The notes under the pieces are model-generated. The model saw nothing but the letters and a program-made list of their open reading frames with translations, was not told the origin of the DNA and did no database searches. From positions 1 through 20,182 of the forward strand of contig RXOD01004585.1 in assembly GCA_005223375.1 (NCBI GenBank): a DNA stretch of 20,182 nt, written 5' to 3'. The DNA is from Amoebophrya sp. AT5.2. Its lineage: Eukaryota > Sar > Dinophyceae > Syndiniales > Amoebophryaceae. Each line of letters begins with the position of its first letter. Positions within the stretch are counted from its first letter, which is position 1. A program made the translations under genes and the position numbers. Below are positions 1 through 12,000 of the stretch, piece by piece.

Positions 1-3000
1 GCTCGTCGGCCTTGTTGGGCTCGCCACCCGAGGAAGTGCTCCCGGAAGAGGATGACGACGAGGTTGATGAACCGGAAGAGCTGCTGTTTATCCTTCGCCC
101 CTGGACGCCGACCTCTCGTGTGTGGTCGTCCGGACCTTCAGGAGAACCAGAAGCGTCGAGTTGAACAAAAGGAAGCACTGCACTCGTGGTCTCGCGGCCG
201 CCTGCTCCTTTAAACGGGGACACGATCTTGTCCTTGATAGCTGTGACGAACTTGATCACTGGATGCTCTTGCTGTTGCTCGCGTTGCTCTGAATCGCCTA
301 CTTGGTGGTCAGAAATAGTTTGGTTAGACGATCCAGCGGGGGAAATCAAGGCGCCGTCATTGTCGCGTTCTGCAGTGTCGTCCACTTTGACGTCCGCATC
401 GTTGTATTCTGTTCCTTCCTCCAACCAGGCTGAATGCTGTGTCTGGATCGCTTCTGCAACAATGCTTAATGAAGATTCATCTTCGGACGACTCGTCCGGA
501 TCCGACTCAGATGATTCCTCGGCGACAAACCTCGAGACGCCGGGTCGCACCCGCACACGCGGAAAGTCTTCCCAATCCAGTGAAAAACCGAAAATGTCTG
601 TCATCTTTTCCGCGCCTGTTAAAGTTTCATCAGAGATGATGACGCGAGCTTCGTCGAGGTTTACCTCTTTGTAGCGCACGAGAATGCCGTGCTCGTGCTC
701 GAGCTTCCGGAGTAGGCGCTTTTTCCGCCCGGTGTCTTTGAGGTGTCGCGCCGCGATGGTGGCTAACAGCTGTCGCGCGAAAGCGGTGAGGAGGAAGGGC
801 ATCATTATCGGGTCCCGGCTGCGATTTTTGTGCCTGACGATGTCGTGGTGGCGTTCGCGATCTACCACTTCGCCAGAATTCGAGGTGGAACTGGAACTGG
901 ATTTGCTATTTTGCAAACCTCTCCCCGGTGCTGCAGCTGCGCGACGTAGACGTAACGCCGCCGCAGCAGGCTCGTCCGCCTCACCAGCCGCGTCAGCGAC
1001 AGCAGCTAGTCGCCCGTCTGGTTCCTCGTGAGATGAGTCTGATGGGGACGGCACCTTGAACAGCGACTTGTAGAATTGCGAGGGCGACATCTTGCGCCAC
1101 TTTGCGACCGGACTGTCTTCGACCGCATCGTCGTCCCCGGCATTGTCAATGCCTTCCCGCCGGTTGTCATCTGAAGGGCGCGCAGCTTCACGCTTTCGTT
1201 TCCGTTTGTGGCGAAGCACCTGGAACCCAACGGCGTGGGCCGCGAGGTCGTCCACGTTGGCTACGCCAAGGAGGCCGAGAAAGTCCCCACCTTCTTCAAT
1301 GGGTGTCATTCCTGACATGGGAGGCGGAGAAGTAGCAGGAGCGGGTGGAATACCTGTGTCCGACGGCACCAAACTCGGCGGACTCCCCGCGCTGGTAGCA
1401 CTAGTAGCGTTCCCGTCCTCTTCGAAATGCGTGTCGTTCGGGCTCACTTCGATTGGATGAAAAAACCGATCCCATGGCCGCGCCCGCCGCACAACCGAAC
1501 CGTCTTCCCGTTCTTCGTCGCCGGTCAGTGTTGAATCCGAAGACTCCTTTTCGCTGCTGCTACTGGTACTGGGGTCTGAAGAAATGTCTTCCGTGTGAAG
1601 CTCGTCGAGTTCATCGCTGTACGAATTCACGCTTGACGTCTCCTCCCGATCTTCGACTTCTTGCCCCTTGCCCTTCCCGGATTGCTTGTCTTGCTTTTCT
1701 TCTTCTTGTTCGGCATCCGCATCATCATCATTATCTCGGTGGTCGGCAGGATTTCTGTTCCTCAGTCGCAGTCCTCTCTTAGTTACGATTTTCACGGCAA
1801 AATTCCTCTGGCTTTCCCTTGCTTTCTCCCTCTCCACTTCCTCTCTTCGTTCTTCTTCTGTGGGAAAAAGGATTTTCCGCCCCAGCCGCAGGATGTCTCG
1901 CCGCCGTCGCTCGCTGCGTTTTGCCTCTCGCTGGCGCCGTTCCTGACCGTGTTGCTTCTTGTCCCAGAACCGCAAGAGATCGTTGATGGTGAGCACGAGG
2001 CTGTGGTCGTCTTCGTCCCCTTCTCGGAGCGGGGCAAGCAAGGCCAGGCATCGACAGGCTTGGAGAACCACATCTGGGTCGGAACGTCCGAATTTTTCGA
2101 GCGCGCCGGCGAACCATGCGCGATCGACAAATTGGTAGTTCCGCTGCCCCTCGTTAAAAATCTGACCCTGCAGCTGACCATCCTCATCTGGTTCGGATTT
2201 GCCATCGTCTCCTTCACCGGCTGCGCTGATTTCTTCCCCAACATCGGCTTCTGGATCAGTTGCGACGTCGAAGAATTGGTGCGTTTGTCGGTAAAGATCG
2301 GCCTCGACGCAGTCGGCGCAGTAGCTCAGCGCGAGTCGAGCCGCTTCGGCCTGCTCGCGAAAGGTCGGCTGCACGTTTCGGAGCGGCGATACTGTGGCGC
2401 GCGAGCCATTTATTCGCTCCGAACAACTTGGAAAAAGCGGACCTGCGAAAATGTGCGCGTCGAGGGACGCGATGCGTTCCATCCGTAGACGCCGGTCAGC
2501 GAGGGCGCTTCCCGGGATCAAGTCGCGCGTCATGTCCAAATAGGCGTCCGGGTTCCCATCTGGGTTTATCATCTGCTGTGCAAGCTCCTCCTCATCATCA
2601 TCTGACGTCGATGCAGAGCGCGTTCGTTTGAGTTTGTCCCCCGCAGCTTTTGCACTTGAACTTATGGGGGCCGCGGCGGTTAGAGTTTTTACCCCTACCT
2701 GATGCTCCTCCATTCCGTAACCCGTTGCTACCAGCGTGTAGTGGTTCAAGGCTGCGAAAAACACGTCTCGATGTCCGAAAGTTGTTTGCCCGTGTACCTC
2801 CACTTGCGTCGTCATTTTCCCCAGGAACGAGACGTGCGCGCGCTCCCGGAAGCCGTCAGGCAGGTCATTGTAGAGCGCGTGCAGACACTGAAGTGGCGCC
2901 AAGCCGATAAAATGTAGGCGGTCGAGTAGGCTGTCTGACACGAGCAGCCTCAGGCTGCGGTCGATGGGAGAAGATGGCCCCGATTCAGTAGAGCCCACGC

Positions 3001-6000
3001 TTTCCCTTTCGTAGGCCTCGTGCCGTTGATCCTGCAGCTCGTCCAAAGTCTTCACGATGCTGAGCAATCGCCGAAGCAATCCTGCAGCCGCGAAAGCCAT
3101 CTCAAAAACCCGCGCAACAGCAAATAGTTCACTTGTCCGTGACGAGTGCTTCGCGGATGTTTCATAATCGTCCCCAAGCAAAAAACTCTGCACCACACGG
3201 GCATCCCCACCAACATTTTTACCCTCGTCCACCAGGCGGAAGAAAAAGTCCTTCTCGTCGAAGCATTCCCGGAGCCACAATCCCAGTCCTCTAGCGACTT
3301 CGTGGAACCACGGCAGCCAGCGATTTTCCACGGTCTCGATCGAAACGTCGTCCCTGTGGCGTCGCAGAACCGCCGCTGCCGCCCCGACTATTCTGCTCAA
3401 AGAGCGCAAGATCAGTACGAAGTATCTGTGCGCCGCTTCCTGATCCTGATCCTGAGGTGCATCGAGCAGCTGCATCTTCCTGTACAAAGCCAGCGGTAGT
3501 CTACTGGCCGCGTCCTTTTGGTTTCGGCCTGGATTTGACACTGTCATCACGTCTCTCGGCGTCCACGACCGCGGCTTGCGCTTTTGCTCACGCACGAACC
3601 ACTGTTTTGTACCCGTATCTGAAGACGAAATTGGACCGAGGAGGAGCATGAGCAGCAGGTCCCGTCGACATCTCATATTCTGACGCCACGATCGCGGTCT
3701 GTCGCCCGGAGCGGGCTTCGAAAATTCCCGCGCAGCATGACTGTACCAGGAAATGAGGGGACAAGCGCTGAGTTCGCGCTCGACTTCCGTCAGCTTGCTT
3801 TGCACGACCCGATTCGCAACGGGTTCATCCTCAAACGCAAAGTCGAGGGACAGCTTCCAGAACGACCGTGCTCCGGTTGTCTGCTGGGTTGCGGGTTGCG
3901 CTGGGCGTTTTCGGTTCCCCCTCCTTTCCGCCAGGAGCAGCCATGCTTTCAACCCTTCGGTCCGCAGGAAGTCACCCACTGCGTTGCGGAAGAGTCGCCC
4001 GTAGCGGACGATCTCCCGTAGTGCGCGACGCTCGCAGAAAGATACGTCGTCAGCTTTCGCACCGTTCAACGCTGTAAGGGCCTGCAACAGGTGGCCGCGA
4101 GTCTTATCCACCAGCACCGACGATGTGGACCCCGTGCGGTGTGAATCTTCACTATCACTGACGACGCTGCCACTGAAGTCAGAAGAGGATGAAGAATCCG
4201 ACCCCGGCCTCTTCTTCTTCTTCACCTTGATCTTCACCCCCAAATCATCAACGAAGGCGCCCGCCCGCTCGGCATTTACTTCGGTTACGTGCGGACCACT
4301 TCGCTCCCCCCACTCCCGCCAGGGTCCCACGCGCATTTCCACGTTCATTTCTGTCTCGGTCCCGTCGGTCATGCTCGTTGCCTCCAGTCTCGGAGCGAAA
4401 ACTCGCTTCTGCATGACGGGCCTTTCGGCCATCCGCTGCCCATGGATCACCTCGTGCACGGCTACCACTGCTTTTGTCGGATTCTCGTGGTATGCCGAAG
4501 TCCTTGGCTTGTCGTCCTTCGGACTCTCGTCGTCTTCTGCTGCTCGTCCTGCTGAGGCATCATCTTCATCGGTCTGACCCGTCTCCTTACTTCCAGGTCC
4601 GGTCGTTCCTGGCTGCGTCGTTTTCGTGCTGCAGTTAGCCAACACCTCATCGACCAGCTCCGCGCCCTCTCGCGCCCACCTTTCTTCTTCCGTTTCCGGG
4701 CGCTTGGTCCTCTTCAGCGGATCGATTCGCTTGTTCCGCAAATCGTCGAAGTACTCGGTGGTTTTCGCGTCCACCCTTCTCTTGGAAAAATTTGCGTAGC
4801 GCTGGGGTTTCGGCGGGTAGAAGTCTAGGTGGTCGAGGAAGTCCTTGTTATTGCCCCACTCGTCCTTGTGGCGGCGCTTTACCATCCAAGCGGCCTTCTC
4901 CATATCGGACAGAGACTGGAAGCGCATCAGCTGCTGCTGCTCCTCGCTCCAAACAACGCCGCGATTCAAGTCGTACTTCACCGGGTCGTAGGCGTAGAAG
5001 TCCGCATACCGCTTCCCATACGTAGTGGCGTGCACGTGGTCGTCCCTCTCCGCGGCAGTAGCGCCTTGCCTTTGAATGTTTCCCGCAGCCTTGGCTTTGA
5101 GTACTTTTGCGCCAGCTCCTTGATACAGCATTCCGGCCATGAAGTCGGTTTCCACCTCCCTTTCTTCTTCCGCCGCCTGTTCCTCTTGGTTTGCCCTACG
5201 GATACTCTTTCCCTTGCGGAGCTGGGCTAGCTGCAGGTCAGAATGCTTCTCAGCCCCCTTCCGCTGTTCCTGTACCTTTCGGAGAACCTTTTCGTTCTCA
5301 GTCAATACGCGCGGACCCACCGCGCCGCGCGTCGTCGGGTGCGGGTCGCGCGCCTGTAAAAGCAAGCTAGCGAGCTCCATGTCCGTGTAATGCTCCGACT
5401 CGTGCTTCTCCTCGCGGTCCATCTGGCGTTTCAGCAGGGCGCGCTCTTCCGGCAGAAAAGCGTCTTCATCGTCGAAAAGCTCTCCTGACGCCCGCGGCGT
5501 CCGTACGAGATCACCGAACACAGAGTCCACATCTTCGACGTCCTCCGCATCGTCCTCCGGGCTACGCAGCTGCTTCTCTTCGCCTTTTCCTTTGCCGTGC
5601 TTTCCTTTGGCGCCCTTTGCGCCGTGTTTCATCCTCATGGCGGGGGGCGACTTACTCTTCGCCGAGGAGGAAGCGGGCGACGGACTTCGGCTAAACATCG
5701 CCTCGACCTTCGTGATGAACCGGCGGAAAAGGGATTGCTTCGCCTTCGCCTTTCCCTTCACGACGGCCCGCTTGGCTCCTGCTCCAATCATGATCTTTGC
5801 TCCGCGCGCGGCGGCCCCAGGCGAAAACGAGTGTGCTCTACTGCCGTGTTTTGCACTTTTTTGTTCGTCCTCGCTTTCAGTCGGGCGCCTATGCTGCCGC
5901 TGGGCGGAAAGTTCGCTCAGCACCGGGTCCGACGGCCTCCGAGGAGGCGAATTCGTTTTTGAACGCACTTCACCAGAGAAAGGCGAAAACTTTGCTCCGG

Positions 6001-9000
6001 ATTTTTTGGCCGGCGGTGGCGAGCCCAAGGTGCGTCCTTTCGGACTGCTCGCCGGTGATATTTTTGGTCTAGTTCCCGCTGCAACGCCAACGCCTGGAGG
6101 GGCGGAAGGGCTCCTCGTCGCTACCGCTGCTTCTTTCGACTTCGACGGTTTCCCCTTGCGGTTGCCCTTTCGAGTCTCGGCCAGGAAGTTGCCTTTTGCT
6201 TTTCCTTTGGCGAGACCAGGCACAGCCTTGCCGCCCTTGCCTCCACCACCACCCCCGCGTAGCTTAGGTTCCTGGATCGCCGACGTCGTGGGAGAAAAAT
6301 GCTCCGATACATGGCTCGTCCCCCTTCTCGGACTCGAGCGAGAGGAGGGAGTAGCGGGCTCCGGGTAGAAAAATCTCGTGCCCGCGATCTGCGACGCTTT
6401 TGGTATCCGTGCATCTCCTCTTTTCCACTCGACGTGGTTGTCCGCAGAAAAGGCTGGCCTCTTCTTTCTATCGGTTGGCTTCATGAGTTTTCGCGGTTTT
6501 GCTTTGGCCGGCTTGGCACCGGGCGACGCCGCCGGGGATCTGCGGGGCGTTCGGGTCTGCGGAGGTGCTGAACCGCCGAACGCCGGTCCGGGCCGCTTTC
6601 GAGTGCTCGCGGGGCTTCCCCTGCGGTTGTTCTCGTTTTCTTTCCTCTTCAGCTCCTTGTGCGCGAATGTGGCAGCGATGAGAGGCGTTGAATCGCTTCC
6701 GAACGCGGCTGTCTGGAGCGGCGACCGTCGGGGACTGCCTTTCACGGCCGCCTGGTGCCGAGCCACGGATGGCGGGGGCGAAGGATCCCCTTTGCCGCCG
6801 AACAGCGGACCCTTTCCGCGAGTTACTGTTTTCCCTTTTTCTGCTTTTCCTTTTGGTTCTGCTTTCCCACGAGTCGTTGGTGAAGAAGGGCTGCCTTTCG
6901 TTTTCGCGCCCGCTTTTCGGCCCGGGCTTTTCGTTCTTTTCTTTCCTTTTGATTTTCCTGGCTGGGTGGGTTTCGCCCCCCCATCAGAGGACATGTGCTC
7001 TACAGGTGCAACTTTTTGACGCCCTTCTTCGCTTTCACCCGTTTCTCGCTCCAACGGGGGCATCTCCATTGCCGTCGCCGCTAGAATTGGGTAGCGCTCG
7101 CGCGTCATTTCATCGTCATTCTCAATGTCTGTGGCTGCGAAGCGATGCTCGTGCTCGTCGTGGTCCTTCGATGTTTTCCCACGATCTGCCGCAGATGACA
7201 GCGGCTCCGCGGCTTCCATATCCATTGCCTGAGGCCCTATTTCACCTTCTTCAATGATCACATCTGCTGTTGCAGCGTGTTGACTTTTGTGGGAACGAGA
7301 TCTCCTGCGCAGCGTTTTGTCGCGCTCTACTTTCGCATGGACTGCTGCCATGGCGCGATCGTAGAAAGCTGTTGGTCCGTCGCCCGGAGGCGGAAAATAT
7401 GGATGTTCTGCTGTCCCCGCCTGGTTTGCGAAAGTTTGCTCGTCGTGGTCCGTTGCGTAGTTGTCCTCTCGCCCTTCTTCGTCGACGCTGGCTTCGCTTT
7501 CCGGTGGAGTCGGCCAGCACGACGTCGGCACCACGACTTCTTCGTCATCTGCACGTGCATTGTTGGCCTCGGGGGGAGCACGCAAAATTCCAGGTTCCGC
7601 AGCAGTTCCAGGACACTGGCGCAACAGATCTGTGAGCACATCATCGATTCGGAACTCCTCCGAGACTTCGGCCAGAAACTCGTAGCGCGTTCGGTTCTTG
7701 AAGAACCGCTCCAAAATCAGATCTCGAAAATTCGAGTCGCGAGTCCATCGGTCGTTCGCCAATTTCAAAGCCGAGCGGAATTCCTGCTCGCACCGCAACA
7801 CACCTGTAGCGCCGCCTTTTATTGCGCCGCCCGCTAATGTGGTCACACCAATTGCCCTTCCCTGCTTGTCCCAGTGCTTCTTCTCCGCGGTCGCCTGAAT
7901 GTCCTTCGAAAAGACGCTCAGGTGCTCGTTCTTTTCGTTCGCGTTCCCCCCAGAAGCGGCGTTCTTTGCCTGCGTTGCGCGATCAGCTTCGGGAACTACT
8001 TGGTAGAAGAAGCGCCTCCCCGGCAGAAGCTGCGTCCCGGCAACGTGACGCTCAAACCCACGGCTTAGCGCAACTGTCGTCGACGGCAGCACTCCGCGAC
8101 TCAACGCGCCAGACAGCCTCGATACGAAGGTCGCAAACGCAGTCGGCTCTGCTGCCCCCATGGTCGAGGCGCCGCTGGGGAAAAGCAAGTGCTTTTGCGC
8201 GATGTTTCCTCCGATGTAGCCGGCGCGCTGTCGCTCGCAGGAAAAGAGAAATGGCGCTGCGCGGTCCGCGTCGATGCGCCGTTGGACGGCTTGGATTCTT
8301 TGATGGGCCACCAACTTAGCACGCCACTCCTTCTCGAGGTCGACGTCCTCCTTCGAGGCGTCGCTATCCGATGTCTGATCCGTCGCGGCAAATGACGATT
8401 TTGATGCGGAGCAGGACGAAGAAGACGACGACCAAGACTCTCCCCCGCATCCTTGTCGCCGCGTTTTTGCGCCCCCAGTGGGAAGTTGCAAAAGGTCGTC
8501 GTGTGAGATCGTGCGCCCAGATTCCATCGCATGTCGCAAGTCTTCGGCAAGTGGCGCATGTCGCTGGCGAACTCGGTCGCGAATCCGGAACCAAGGATAC
8601 GTGCGCAGGAAGATCCCGCGCGGCACGTCTTCGACGGCCAGAAGTTTCGCTCTCGCGTCACCTGTTCCTGCTGCACCTCCATTTCCAGGTGGCTTCGTAC
8701 TCACCAGACACGAAGCTTCGTCAATGTACTCGTCGAAGAAGTCCTCGAGCTCCGGATTGTCGTCGGCTTCCGCGGCGGCATCCGGCGGAAATCCAACAGG
8801 CGCGTGCCGTCGGTCATGCGTGAAGTGCGCCACACCGGTGAAATCCGTGAGGCGCGAACGCAGGCGGCCGACGCGCCACTCGCGGTTCGTGAGATTTTGC
8901 ACGAACAAATCGACGTCTTCGTCGTCCGCGTTCTTACGTTTTTTTCCGGCGTCGTCAGACCTTGCATTGAAAAACGGTGCGTTCCGAAACACACTTCTCC

Positions 9001-12000
9001 CGCGATGCGTCGCGAAAATTCCTGGAAACTGGACGGCCATTCGGCGCAGAAACTGCGTCGTTAAGTTGTCCAGAAAGGGCGAAATCACATTGCTAAAGCC
9101 CTGCGCGGGTCTGCTGCCAGCTGGTGCAGGCGCTGCTCCGTCCGGTTTGTCTGGCTCGAGTACTGCGTCCAACGCTAGCTCTGAGAGCCGGCGTCGTGCG
9201 TACATTCCCTGCATCGGTGGACGCAGGTTTTGGTCAGCGTCGCACTCGCTCTCGGACGTCGAACAGGTGATGATGGCCCCGGCTTTCCCGATCTTGGTAG
9301 TTGCCTTGCCCTTCCTACCTGCCAGCGCGCCCAGCAGCGTCTCCAGGAATCCTGCGACCTCCTCGGCAGGCTCGTCGTCAGTCGGGCTTGCGGACGCTGA
9401 CGACGAGGAACTTGAGGAACTGCTGGAAGAACTGGCTGACGAAATGGCGGACGCGGCGCTCGACGATGACGACGTGCTGGATGAGGATGAGCTGCTGGAA
9501 CTACTGCTCAAAACCTTTGTCTTCTCCCGCTCTACCACCAGCTCGCCGGTCGCATTCGCTCCAGCTGTATCCAACTCTCTGAACACTTCCGCCCCAACGG
9601 CGTCCAAGTCCGGCCCCTCCAGATAGCCCTTTTTCCTCGTTTTTTCACCAGCGCGTCCCTGCTTCAGCGCAGCGTCGGCTTCCGCAGACAGAATCCGCAT
9701 GAACTCTGCACGAAACGGTTCCTGGCTGCGCCCGACTACGTGTGCCATATTTTCCGCTTCCCGGGTGGTGCGAACGAAGCCAAGACCAATCAGCTCTGGC
9801 AACGTTTCGCTGCGGTGCATTCTTTCGGCCTCGTCGAAGAACGGGTTCGCGTGACCAAGGCCGATGGCGCTTTCGATCGTCTCGCGCGCAAAAGCGGTGG
9901 GAGCTGCAGCGTCGGGGAGGTTTGCGACGAACTGCTCCGTTTGCATTGCGTTTTTGTTTCTACGCCGTCTAGAAGCACTACCACCTCCCTGTTCGTCTAA
10001 TTCACTTCTTGCGGCGCTTCGTATCTGCGACACCACATCCCCCTCAAAATCCGGCATCTGCAGCTCGCGGATCGGGTGGTAGTCACCCGCGAGCCGATCT
10101 AGATCCCCTCCGGGCTCATCACGCACCGCCTTGAACTTGTCTATCAGCCGGTTTCTCAACGGCTCGCGCTGGCTTTCCGTGACCGTCTGCGACACGCGCC
10201 ACAGCTCCGCGTACGGCACGAGCTGGGCGTATTCCCGCAGTCTGTCCAAAAGCCAAGCGAGGCGCTCTTTCACGGTGCGGCGTCGCAAGACGCCGCGGAA
10301 CTGCCGTAGCTCGCGCTCGTCAAAGTCGGTTTCGTTGCCCTCAGAAAACACGTCGTCCCAGACGTCGCGGATGCGCTTTACGCGCGCCTTCTGTTTCCAG
10401 CTCTGGTCCTTGTTGAAGAAGGCGTCGTCATTCGCTTGCGCCGCCTCGTCCAGATCACGCTCATCCCTGTCCCTAAACCGCCTGCCTCTCCCTTGGACCT
10501 GTGCGGCGCGGTCGAGCCACTCCGGCGCGTCGGCAGCCGCCTCGTCAGTACCGAATTTTTTCTGGTTACGATAAAGATCCTTGCGGCGGTTTTTATTTTT
10601 CCCGTGATCTTCTTCATCTGCTTCGTCTTCACGCGCACTAGAAGACCTCGACTCAAGATCGAAGTCCACAGCCTTGCGCAGGCCACGAAATACGGAAGCG
10701 TCCTGCGGGCGTTCATGATCAACAGGATGAGCTTGCTTCTTCCCCTGCTTGCCCTTGATGCCCTTCTTCGACATTTTTCCTTTGCCCTTTGCCTTCTTTC
10801 CGGTTCCTTTCGGTGATGCTAGCAGTTGGCTTCGCACGCCGCCCTTAGGCGACTTTGATTTTGGTCTTGCCGTCCCTGCTGAACCTGCTGGTGAAGATGA
10901 AGACCCTGCTTTTATCCTCACTGCCATCTTCGATATTGGTTTTCCACCGGCAGGTGTAGTTGGTTTTGCCTTTCCCTTTTTTCCACCTCCGCCACCGCCA
11001 CGTAGCCGCGGGCGCTCGTGGAAGACCCGCGTCGGGTGTTGCGTCATCGCAAGCAGCGATCCTGGAAGCACGGTTGGTGACGGAGACTGGCTATTGAATA
11101 GAGCAGCGCCGCTCGCCTCTGTCGTTGAAGGCATTGCTCCATCTTCGCGCAGGAGACGTCGTTCCGCCAACTCCGCCGACCCATACTTAGTCCTCATGTT
11201 GAAGAAGCGCGCCGGGGCGTCTGTTTCCTCCGCAGCTTCCTTGTCCACGACAACCATATCTTCATCAAACTCAACGTCGTCCCGGGTGGGCATGTTGCTC
11301 GCAAGAACGTCGAGGGTGTGCCGTTTTCCTTCCTCAAGAAGATGCAAAACTTCGCCGAAGCCGATGTCCGAGGACCGTGGTTGTCCCTGGGAGGGGTGCA
11401 GCCCGTGACACTTCTCGCGACACTCTTTCAGGGTGAGAAAACGGGGCGGATGCATCAACTCCTTCGCTGCCCCGGCGGGGAGCTGCAGATAGCTATCGAG
11501 CAGCGCGTTGCTAACGGGATGAAATCGATCACGATGCTTTTTTTCTTGACGATGAATTTTCTGCTGTTGATCTCCAGCGAGCGGCGTTGCGCCGGCCTCA
11601 TCCTTCTGCCCATGCCTCGCCCGCAGCTTTGCAAGTGCAGGGCGGCTGTCGTGGTCAACATGGTCGGCGTCGTAGTCTACCTGGCGTGGATTTCGATCCG
11701 CATCCCGATGTACGCCACCTACTAGCCCTGAAGATCCCGATGCCGATAACCCGAGTGCGGGGGGAGCGCCCTCCTGGTCCCCAGCGGCCCCTGCAGAAGC
11801 AGCTTTCAACGCAGCGCCAGCGACACCCACGAGCGTGTTAATCGCCTCCAACGCCACGTCCGCTGCTTTGCCGACTGCTTTACCCACCGGCGTGTGAGCA
11901 AAGCCGCCGGGAGGGGATTCGGGATCGAGACCGTCCTCCAACAGCCCCAGCTCAAGTCCCACGGCGTCTTCGTCGGGAAGGTGCGTCAGCAGCGGGTAAA

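Noticed and set aside
1661..2488. A 275-codon plus-strand open frame with a hydrophobic Leu/Phe start resembling a membrane protein
   Set aside because: The hydrophobic run is the antisense of Glu/Lys/Arg/Asp-rich codons (GAA, AAG and GAC read back as TTC, CTT and GTC). The minus frame is continuous coding here.
8458..8510. A sortase-like LPTGG string in exon 2
   Set aside because: It is internal, does not fit LPXTG, and is not followed by a membrane segment and basic tail; the protein is eukaryotic.
8478..9626. A 382-codon plus-strand open frame with a Leu/Glu/Asp-rich end
   Set aside because: Antisense to exon 2. The Leu/Glu/Asp/Ala run at its end is the complement of the poly-Ser codons in another frame.
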